A stretch of DNA of 64,000 bases from Pseudomonas paraversuta (lineage in GTDB: Bacteria; Pseudomonadota; Gammaproteobacteria; Pseudomonadales; Pseudomonadaceae): positions 1 through 64,000 of the forward strand of contig NZ_CAJFCL010000009.1 of NCBI RefSeq assembly GCF_904063065.1, read 5' to 3'. Below are positions 16,932-23,631 of the stretch, in pieces; within the stretch, counting starts at the first letter, position 1; every line of letters begins with the position of its first letter. Below the pieces are notes generated by a model, which did not search any database, was not told the origin of the DNA, and was given only the letters and a program-made list of their open reading frames with translations. Both the position numbers and the translations under genes were made by a program.

Positions 16932-17602
16932 GGACGGGCCAACGCAAGCTCGGCGCGCATTTTTTGAATGACTTCTTTGTAGTCAGGTGTATTGAAAATC
17001 GCCGAACCCGCGACGAATGTGTCGGCACCCGCCTCAGCGATCTCACGGATGTTGCCGACGTTGACGCCGCCGTCGATTTCCAGGCGGATGTCACGTCCGC
17101 TGGCGTCAATCAGGGCACGGGCTTCGCGCAATTTGTCGAGGGTGCCGGGGATGAATTTCTGCCCCCCGAAGCCAGGGTTGACGCTCATCAGCAAGACCAT
17201 GTCGACCTTGTCCATCACGTACTTGAGCACGTCCAGTGGCGTTGCCGGGTTAAACACCAGGCCCGCCTTGCAGCCGCCTTCACGGATCAGTTGCAGGGAA
17301 CGGTCAACGTGTTGCGTGGCTTCCGGGTGGAACGTGATGTAAGTCGCGCCGGCTTCAATAAAGTCGCCGATGATCCGGTCTACCGGGCTGACCATCAAAT
17401 GAGCATCGATGGGAGCGGTGATGCCGTACTTGCGCAAGGCAGCACAAACCATCGGGCCGATGGTCAGGTTGGGCACGTAATGATTGTCCATGACATCGAA
17501 GTGCACGATATCAGCGCCAGCGGCGAGCACATTGTCGACCTCTTCGCCAAGACGGGCGAAATCGGCGGAAAGAATCGATGGGGCAATAGCGAAGGGCTGC
17601 AT
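16928..17602 (-). CDS. rpe: Ribulose-phosphate 3-epimerase
   Basis: Pentose-phosphate enzyme that interconverts ribulose-5-phosphate and xylulose-5-phosphate (224 residues, full TIM barrel). Signatures: IAPSILSADFARLGEEV at the start, the metal-binding HFDVMDNHYVPN, MSVNPGFGGQKF and the phosphate-binding DGGVNVGNI with AGSAIF. AAGGTG lies before the start. First gene of the rpe-gph-trpE group. Confidence 0.96.
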   Translation of the reverse strand: MQPFAIAPSILSADFARLGEEVDNVLAAGADIVHFDVMDNHYVPNLTIGPMVCAALRKYGITAPIDAHLMVSPVDRIIGDFIEAGATYITFHPEATQHVDRSLQLIREGGCKAGLVFNPATPLDVLKYVMDKVDMVLLMSVNPGFGGQKFIPGTLDKLREARALIDASGRDIRLEIDGGVNVGNIREIAEAGADTFVAGSAIFNTPDYKEVIQKMRAELALARP

Positions 17603-17720
17603 AACGCACCTTTAGTGAGCAAAACACGGTGGCGCGCATTGTATACCGCCGACCCGAGCCCCGAACACCGGGCGGTGATGATTGACTGCGTGACGACGCA
17701 TCTCATACGGCCGCTTCGCA

Positions 17721-17798
17721 CCCGATCGCAGCCTTCGGCAGCAACTACAGAGCCGTAACCGATCATTAACCTGCTGCGAAAAGGGCCGAAGAACCTTC
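17721..17798. repeat. REP element and REPIN-like centre upstream of the RAYT gene
   Basis: The minus-strand read of 17721-17750 begins CTGTAGTTGCTGCCGAAGG and ends in GCTGCGATCGGG, a typical Pseudomonas REP. About 22 bp further on, 17773-17798 (GCTGCGAAAAGGGCCGAAG, then AACCTTC) nearly matches the central part of the repeat at 43803-43893. The RAYT start is 86 bp downstream. REP elements flanking RAYT genes are the usual sign of the repeat-transposase pair. Confidence 0.75.
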
Positions 17799-17884
17799 CA
17801 GAAATATCTTGTGAACCAAGAAGCAGTCGTCTGTTGTGTTGCAGTCTTAAGTTAAACAACACCCACCATCATGAGGGCAAAGGA

Positions 17885-18343
17885 ATGCCACACTCATTTA
17901 GCAGTCATCAACTATTGAAAGGTCGCTACTCAGAACATGGCCGGATCTATCTGCTCACAACAGTCACCGACAATCGGCGCCCGGTATTCGAAAACTTTCA
18001 GTCAGGGCGCCTGCTGGTCAATCAACTCAGGGACGCCCACGACGAAGGCATCGTCAACTCTATTGCCTGGGTGGTCATGCCAGATCATTGTCACTGGTTA
18101 ATCGAATTACGCAGCAAAACACTGGGCGAACTGATGTGCCGGATCAAGTCACGCAGTTGCGTGGCAATCAATCAGGCCGCTCAATCCAGCGGTCGTCTAT
18201 GGCAAAAGGGATATCACGACAGAGCATTACGCCAGGAGGAAGACCTCAAGGCTGCCGCCCGTCATATCGTCAAAAACCCGATCCGCGCAGGTCTCGCCAC
18301 GCGGATCGGGGATTACCCCCTGTGGGATGCCTGCTGGATCTAA
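17885..18343 (+). CDS. REP-associated tyrosine transposase (RAYT)
   Basis: Single-strand transposase of the Y1/IS200-like class (152 residues) that is thought to mobilise REP/REPIN sequences. The metal-binding HUH motif is seen as MPDHCHWLIEL (about residues 66-76), and the probable catalytic tyrosine is in WQKGYHDRALRQEEDL, followed by the typical AARHIVKNPIRAGL. Nothing is broken, so it may be active. The start MPHSFSSHQ follows an AGGG/AAAGGA region; an in-frame start at 17834 is less likely. REP sequence lies immediately upstream, while the downstream side runs straight into the stop of the agtD-type permease gene, with only 3 bp between. Not expected at this position in P. aeruginosa, so it is probably a lineage-specific insertion. 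Confidence 0.88.
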   Translation: MPHSFSSHQLLKGRYSEHGRIYLLTTVTDNRRPVFENFQSGRLLVNQLRDAHDEGIVNSIAWVVMPDHCHWLIELRSKTLGELMCRIKSRSCVAINQAAQSSGRLWQKGYHDRALRQEEDLKAAARHIVKNPIRAGLATRIGDYPLWDACWI

Positions 18344-18346
18344 GGG

Positions 18347-19171
18347 CTAGGCCTGGGCCGTGCGCAGTTTCTCGCTGCGCCCGCGCAACCACTCGAGCGT
18401 CAGCAGCAATACCACCGAGAACGCGATCAGCAAGGTAGCTGCCGCAGCAATGGTCGGACTGAGGTTTTCACGGATGCCGCTGAACATCTGCCGCGGCAAC
18501 GTTGCCTGCTCCGGGCCCGCCAGGAACAGGGTGACCACTACCTCATCGAACGAGGTTGCAAAAGCGAACAGCGCGCCCGAAATGACTCCCGGCGCAATCA
18601 GCGGCAAGGTCACCCGGCGAAAGGCGGTCAGAGGTGAAGCCCCCAGACTGGCTGCAGCGCGCACCAGATTCTGATTGAACCCCTGCAAAGTGGCCGAGAC
18701 CGTGATGATCACGAATGGCACTCCCAACACCGCATGCACCACGATCAGGGACAGGAAGCTGTTGCCAAACCCCAGCGGTGCAAAGAACAGGTAGCTGGCC
18801 ACACCGATAATCACCACCGGCACCACCATGGGCGATATCACCAGCGCCATGACCAGCGCCTTGCCGGGGAAGTCGCTGCGGGTCAGGCCAATGGCCGCCA
18901 GCGTGCCAAAGACCATTGCCAGCACCGTGGCCGCCGGCGCCACGATGATGCTGTTGCGCAAGGCCCGCATCCATTCTGACGAAGCGAAAAAGTCCTGATA
19001 CCAGTGCAGCGAGAACCCCTGCAACGGATACACCAGAAAGCTGCCCGAGTTGAACGACAACGGAATGATCACCAGCACCGGCAAGATCAGAAACAACAGA
19101 ATCAGCCCGCAAAGAATGCGCAAACTGTAATACCAGACCCGCTCGACAGGTGACATATAAGGGCTAAGCAT
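18347..19171 (-). CDS. agtD: ABC transporter permease (AgtD-like, PotC type)
   Basis: Inner-membrane permease of the spermidine/putrescine (PotC/YdcV) class, 274 residues with about six transmembrane helices. The EAA-type loop that contacts the ATPase is visible as AAASLGASPLTAFRRVTLPLIAPG. An AAGGAG ribosome-binding site precedes the start, 10 bp after the partner permease. By content and order it corresponds to the last gene of P. aeruginosa agtABCD, described for 4-aminobutyrate and 5-aminovalerate uptake. The substrate here is inferred from that synteny. Confidence 0.85.
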   Translation of the reverse strand: MLSPYMSPVERVWYYSLRILCGLILLFLILPVLVIIPLSFNSGSFLVYPLQGFSLHWYQDFFASSEWMRALRNSIIVAPAATVLAMVFGTLAAIGLTRSDFPGKALVMALVISPMVVPVVIIGVASYLFFAPLGFGNSFLSLIVVHAVLGVPFVIITVSATLQGFNQNLVRAAASLGASPLTAFRRVTLPLIAPGVISGALFAFATSFDEVVVTLFLAGPEQATLPRQMFSGIRENLSPTIAAAATLLIAFSVVLLLTLEWLRGRSEKLRTAQA

Positions 19172-19181
19172 GGCGGTCTCC

Positions 19182-20429
19182 TTAACTCAAACGCAGGCGA
19201 CTAGCGCCCACCAGCCAGTTGTAAATCAGATACAGCACCACGGTCGCCAGCAACAACAAACCGCCCAGGGCCGTCGCCATGCCCCAGTTGATACTGGTGT
19301 TGGTGTAGAACGCCACGAAGTAGCTGACCATTTGATCATTCGGGCTGCCGAGCAACGCCGGGGTGATGTAGTAACCGATGGCGATGATGAAGACCAGCAA
19401 GCAGCCCGCCCCGACTCCGGCATAGGTTTGCGGGAAATACACCCGCCAGAAGCTCGCAAATGGATGACAGCCCAATGAGATCGCCGCCCGCATATAGGTC
19501 GGTGAAATACCTTTCATCACGCTGTAAATCGGCAAGATCATGAACGGCAGCAGAATGTGCACCATCGAGATGTACACCCCGGTACGGTTGAACACCAGCT
19601 CCAGCGGCTGATCGATCACCCCCAGGCTCATCAGCGCACTGTTGATCAGCCCCCCTGACTGCAGCAGCACAATCCAGGCCGCGACCCGCACCAGTACCGA
19701 GGTCCAGAATGGCAACAGCACCAGGATCATCAGCAGGTTGCTTTGCCGAGCGGGAAGATTGGCCAGCAAATACGCCAGCGGATAGGCCAGCACCAGGCAG
19801 ATACAGGTGATCACCAGGCCCATCCAGAAGGTACGGGCGAAAATATCCAGATAGATCGATTGGTCCGGTGTGGCGGGAGCAATTTCGCCCAGGTCATCGA
19901 TCCGGTGATCGACAGCCGCCAGCAGATAAAACGGGGTCACGCTTGAAGTGTTGCGCTTGATCGCCTGCCAGTACGCCGGGTCGCCCCAACGCTCGTCGAG
20001 GGCTTCCATCGCTTCTTTATATGACTCGGGTACCGCCTTGAACGGCAGCGCCTTGGCGGTTTTCATCAGCAAACTGCGATAACCGGCCAGCTCCATGTTC
20101 AGGCGCTTGGACAAGTCGCCCAGAACCTGATTCTTGCGGGCCTCGGCCAGGTCTTCGCTAAGGGACTGGTAGACCGGTTCCGCGGGCAGGCCTTTGCCAT
20201 CCCAACTGGCCACCGCCACTACCGTGCGTGGCAATCCCCCAACCACTTCCGGGTTGCCGACACTTTTGTAGAGCAGGGCCGCGATTGGTACCAGGAACAC
20301 CAGCAGCAAAAAAATAACCAACGGTGCAATCAGCGCCTGCGCTTTCCAGCGGTTAATCCGCTCGGCATGCGCCAGGCGCTTCTTCAACGTGGGGCTGGAG
20401 ACCTCGTTCAGGGGAACGGCGATGGCCAT
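19182..20429 (-). CDS. agtC: ABC transporter permease (AgtC-like, PotB type)
   Basis: Permease of the PotB/YdcU class, 415 residues. It is longer than usual because of an extra periplasmic segment of about 130 residues between helix 1 (about 32-53) and the rest, containing charged stretches such as SEDLAEARKNQVLGDLSKRL. The EAA loop is seen as RAAISLGCHPFASFWRVYFPQT. GGAG lies upstream of the ATG. It is the second-to-last gene of the four-gene importer operon, and 68 bp separates it from the binding-protein gene. Confidence 0.85.
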   Translation of the reverse strand: MAIAVPLNEVSSPTLKKRLAHAERINRWKAQALIAPLVIFLLLVFLVPIAALLYKSVGNPEVVGGLPRTVVAVASWDGKGLPAEPVYQSLSEDLAEARKNQVLGDLSKRLNMELAGYRSLLMKTAKALPFKAVPESYKEAMEALDERWGDPAYWQAIKRNTSSVTPFYLLAAVDHRIDDLGEIAPATPDQSIYLDIFARTFWMGLVITCICLVLAYPLAYLLANLPARQSNLLMILVLLPFWTSVLVRVAAWIVLLQSGGLINSALMSLGVIDQPLELVFNRTGVYISMVHILLPFMILPIYSVMKGISPTYMRAAISLGCHPFASFWRVYFPQTYAGVGAGCLLVFIIAIGYYITPALLGSPNDQMVSYFVAFYTNTSINWGMATALGGLLLLATVVLYLIYNWLVGASRLRLS

Positions 20430-20497
20430 GGCGAACTCCGAAAATCTTTAAACGATGGCGGCGCGCCCTGATCAGCTGCGCCGCATGTCAGCACTGC

Positions 20498-21538
20498 TTA
20501 CTTGGCAGCCCAAGCGTTGAAGCGCTGCTCCAGCTGCTCGCCGTTGTCAGCCCAGAAGGTGACGTCGATCTGCACCTGATTGGCGATGTTTTGTGCAGCG
20601 GTCGGCATGTCTGCCTGCACGGCTTCAGGCAACAGTGGCATGGCCTCCTTGTTGGCCGGGCCGTAGGCGATGTTTTGCGAGTACAGGCTCTGCTGTTGCG
20701 GCTGCAGGGTGAAAGCGATGAACTTCTTCGCCACTTCGGCCTTGTCTTTGCTCAGGCCTTTGGGAATGGCCCATGCATCAAAGTCATAAATCCCGCCGTT
20801 CCACACAATCTTCAGATTGCTTTCTTTCTGCACGGCTGCGATGCGGCCGTTGTATGCCGAACTCATCACCACATCACCGGAAGCCAGGTACTGCGGCGGC
20901 TGTGCGCCCGCTTCCCACCACTGGATGCTCGGCTTGAGTTCATCCAGCTTTTTGAAGGCGCGGTTCTGCCCTTCCTTGCTCGCCAGCACCTTGTACACAT
21001 CCTTGGGCGCTACACCGTCGGCCATCAAGGCAAATTCCAGGGTGTACTTGGCGCCCTTGCGCAGGCCGCGTTTGCCGGGGAAGGTTTTGGTGTCCCAGAA
21101 GTCTGCCCAGCTGGTGGGCGCAGTTTTCAACTTGTCGGCGTTGTAGGCCAGCACGGTGGACCAGACGAAGAAGCCGGCACCGCAGGTCTGAATCGCCCCT
21201 TTGACGTACTGCTCAGGATTACCGAACAGGGCCGGGTCCAGCGCTTCGAACATGTCTTCATCGCAACCGCGGGACAGCTCCGGCGATTCGACTTCTACCA
21301 GGTCCCAGGAAATGCTTTTGGTGTCGACCATGGCCTTGATCTTGGCCATTTCGCCGTTGTATTCACCGGCGATGATTTTGCCCTCGCCTTTGGCTTCCCA
21401 GGGTGCATAGAAGGCTTTGACCTGAGCCGCCTTGTTCGCACCGCCAAACGACACCACGGTCAGATCGGTTGCGGCCAGGGCATTGGCTGCGAACATCAGA
21501 CCCAGACTCAAGGCCGTGAACTTCAGGGATGTATGCAT
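20498..21538 (-). CDS. agtB: ABC transporter substrate-binding protein (AgtB-like, PotD type)
   Basis: Periplasmic solute-binding protein of the PotD/PotF group (346 residues). It has a classical signal peptide (basic start, then LSLGLMFAANALA, cleavage after about residue 22), followed by TDLTVVSFGGANKAAQVKAF, the usual first strand of the family. Later segments such as DVVMSSAYNGRI and FDAWAIPKGLSKDKAEVAKKF fit binding proteins for polyamines and omega-amino acids. By synteny it should bind 4-aminobutyrate and 5-aminovalerate. GGAGA is 8 bases before the start. Confidence 0.87.
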   Translation of the reverse strand: MHTSLKFTALSLGLMFAANALAATDLTVVSFGGANKAAQVKAFYAPWEAKGEGKIIAGEYNGEMAKIKAMVDTKSISWDLVEVESPELSRGCDEDMFEALDPALFGNPEQYVKGAIQTCGAGFFVWSTVLAYNADKLKTAPTSWADFWDTKTFPGKRGLRKGAKYTLEFALMADGVAPKDVYKVLASKEGQNRAFKKLDELKPSIQWWEAGAQPPQYLASGDVVMSSAYNGRIAAVQKESNLKIVWNGGIYDFDAWAIPKGLSKDKAEVAKKFIAFTLQPQQQSLYSQNIAYGPANKEAMPLLPEAVQADMPTAAQNIANQVQIDVTFWADNGEQLEQRFNAWAAK

Positions 21539-21579
21539 TTTTTGTTCTCCACTGTGCAGGGTTGGTGAAGCCGGGGCGA

Positions 21580-22704
21580 TTAATTCGCCTCTAAGAGAGG
21601 GTCCAGCGCACGTACATGTTCGACCTGCCAGCCCAGCGGCACGACGTCACCGACGGCCAGGGAGGGGTCCAGTTCAGCAATCGGCTGTTTCACAAAAAAA
21701 TCGGTCTTGCCGCACACTTCCATGCGCACCCGGACGTGATCGCCCAGATAAATAAACTCTTCGACGCGGCCCGAGAAACGGTTGGCGCAGGCTTCGCTGG
21801 AACCATTGAGACAGATGCGCTCAGGCCGTATCGACAGGGTCACCGGATCACCCGTTCGCCCCACGTTTACCGCCAGTGCCTGGACTTTCTCACCGCGCCC
21901 CAGCTCGACCACGCAGCGCTCACCGTCCTGACTGTGCAGACGGCCACTGAGGCGGTTGTTTTCGCCGATGAAGTTGGCGACAAAGGTGTTTTTCGGCTCT
22001 TCGTAGAGGGTACGGGGCGGGGCAATCTGCTGGATTTCACCCTGATGGAATACCGCTACCCGGTCGGACATGGTCAAGGCTTCGCCCTGGTCATGGGTGA
22101 CATAGACCACCGTCACGCCCAGACGTTGATGCAGATGCTTGATCTCCATCTGCATGTGCTCGCGCAGTTGTTTGTCCAGAGCCCCCAGCGGTTCATCCAT
22201 CAGCACCAGCTGCGGTTCGAACACCAGCGCCCGCGCCAGCGCGACCCGCTGTTGCTGACCACCGGACAACTGGGCCGGGTAACGCTGGGCGAAGGCATCC
22301 AGCTGCACCATGCTCAGCACGCGCTTGACCCGTTCGCTGATATCGGTTCGATTGAGGCCGCGCACCGACAGCGGAAAACCAAGGTTTTCCGCCACGGTCA
22401 TATGGGGGAACAGTGCGTAGTTCTGGAACACCATGCCGATGTCGCGCTTGTGCGGTGGCACGTGATTGATCGCGCGCCCGGCCAGTAAAATCTCGCCGGC
22501 GGTTGGTGTTTCGAAACCGGCCAGCATCATCAGGCTGGTGGTTTTGCCCGAACCGGACGGCCCGAGCAAGGTCAGAAATTCGCCTTTGCGAATATCCAGA
22601 TTGAGATCCTTGACGATCAGGTTTTCGCCGTCGTAGCTTTTTTGCACGCCACGGAAGCTGACCAGTATCTCACTCGCCCCAGCGCTTGCACCGACCTCAC
22701 TCAT
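21580..22704 (-). CDS. agtA: ABC transporter ATP-binding protein (AgtA-like, PotA type)
   Basis: ATPase of the importer (374 residues). Motifs: Walker A GPSGSGKTT, Q-loop VFQNYALFPHMT, signature LSGGQQQRVALARAL, Walker B LVLMDEPLGALDK and the switch histidine in VYVTHDQGEAL. A TOBE domain fills the last 100 or so residues. I start at MSEVGASAG (22704), 6 bases after AAGGT; the frame also has a GTG two codons upstream. It is the first gene of the operon and is preceded by a 266-bp spacer with a perfect palindrome that could be an operator. Confidence 0.88.
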   Translation of the reverse strand: MSEVGASAGASEILVSFRGVQKSYDGENLIVKDLNLDIRKGEFLTLLGPSGSGKTTSLMMLAGFETPTAGEILLAGRAINHVPPHKRDIGMVFQNYALFPHMTVAENLGFPLSVRGLNRTDISERVKRVLSMVQLDAFAQRYPAQLSGGQQQRVALARALVFEPQLVLMDEPLGALDKQLREHMQMEIKHLHQRLGVTVVYVTHDQGEALTMSDRVAVFHQGEIQQIAPPRTLYEEPKNTFVANFIGENNRLSGRLHSQDGERCVVELGRGEKVQALAVNVGRTGDPVTLSIRPERICLNGSSEACANRFSGRVEEFIYLGDHVRVRMEVCGKTDFFVKQPIAELDPSLAVGDVVPLGWQVEHVRALDPLLEAN

Positions 22705-22811
22705 AGCCACACCTTTTGTTTTGGACTGCCGTAGCCCAAGACTAAAGAAGGCGCCAGCCCACAGAAATCGGGGCGCAGGAGAGATTCACATCAGGAGGCT
22801 GGAAGGCTTCT

Positions 22812-22829
22812 TGTAGGGATAGCCCTACA
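22812..22829. promoter_or_regulatory. Palindrome TGTAGGG-N4-CCCTACA, candidate AgtR operator
   Basis: A perfect 7-bp inverted repeat with a 4-base spacer lies about 108 bp upstream of the agtA start, in the spacer between the response regulator gene and the transporter operon. Its size and symmetry suit a dimer of a NarL/LuxR-type regulator such as the adjacent AgtR. No T-run follows it on either strand, which argues against a terminator. The function is inferred. Confidence 0.5.
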
Positions 22830-22926
22830 GGGTTGTCGCGATTTGGATGGTTGATTGGGGCGGGCCCAGTGGCTGGGCAAAGACACCTCATGAAAGTGTC
22901 GTAATCAGGTATGCGCGAGATATGCC

Positions 22927-22953
22927 GTCGCGGCCGCAAGCTGCGATCGGCAG
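22927..22953. repeat. Diverged REP element
   Basis: GCCGCAAGCTGCGATCGG here differs by two bases from the core GCCGAAGGCTGCGATCGG of the REP at 17.72 kb. It lies just beyond the stop of agtR in the spacer before agtA. Confidence 0.5.
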
Positions 22954-22976
22954 TACCGCGACCGGCCAGGTTACAT

Positions 22977-23606
22977 TCAGAGCAACTTGTGCTCCATGGC
23001 GTATTTCACCAGCTCCGCCAATGAGTTGATATGCAGCTTTTGCATCAAGCGCGCTTTGTGGGTGCTGATGGTTTTACTGCTCAGGGCCAGTTGCTGGGCG
23101 ATTTCGTTGACATTCACACCCTGGGCCAGGCGCTCGAAAACAGAAAACTCACGCTCGGACAACAATGCGTGCAATGGCCTTTCATCTGTCAATCCGACCT
23201 CAAATACCATGCGGTCGGCCAGGTCCGGATCGATATAGCGCCCGCCCGCCGCAACCTTGCGAATCGCCATCAACAACAGCGCCGGATCACTGTCTTTGGT
23301 GGCATAACCGGCGGCACCGAACTTCAGGGCGCGGGCCGCCATTTGCGCTTCGTCATGCATCGATAACACAAGAATGGCCGGCGGGTTGTTCAGGGCGCGA
23401 ATCCGCGGAATAGCTTCCAGGCCGTTGACCCCGGGCATGGATATATCCAACAGCACCACCTCACACTGCACATGGCGCAGGGTTTCCAGCAACTGTTCGC
23501 CGTTGCTCGCCTCGCCCACCACCAGCAGATCCTTGGCCAGGCCAATCAACTGTTTGATGCCCTCGCGCACTATGGTGTGGTCTTCAGCTACCAGTACTCG
23601 AATCAC
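22977..23606 (-). CDS. agtR: NarL/LuxR-family response regulator (AgtR-like)
   Basis: DNA-binding response regulator (209 residues): a receiver domain with acidic residues in LVAEDHTIVREG and the phosphorylated aspartate in VVLLDISMPGVNG (about residue 54), and a C-terminal LuxR-type helix-turn-helix (LSEREFSVFERLAQGVNVNEIA, SSKTISTHKARLMQKL in parts). I place the start at a GTG (23606, giving MIRVLVAEDH), because AAGGAAA lies 7 bases upstream and the receiver strand then begins at residue 3. The longer reading frame to 23663 overlaps the kinase gene and adds an unlikely cysteine-rich stretch. It pairs with the histidine kinase just upstream and probably controls agtABCD. Confidence 0.88.
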   Translation of the reverse strand: MIRVLVAEDHTIVREGIKQLIGLAKDLLVVGEASNGEQLLETLRHVQCEVVLLDISMPGVNGLEAIPRIRALNNPPAILVLSMHDEAQMAARALKFGAAGYATKDSDPALLLMAIRKVAAGGRYIDPDLADRMVFEVGLTDERPLHALLSEREFSVFERLAQGVNVNEIAQQLALSSKTISTHKARLMQKLHINSLAELVKYAMEHKLL

Positions 23607-23631
23607 GGATATTTCCTTATTCAAAGGGCAC

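Noticed and set aside
17885..18343. Insertion sequence with terminal repeats
   Set aside because: No inverted or direct terminal repeats or target duplication are seen; RAYT genes are single-copy and not bounded like an IS.
22812..22829. Terminator of the response regulator gene
   Set aside because: The stem is only 7 bp, lies about 150 bp from the agtR stop and has no T-run in that direction; an operator is the better reading.
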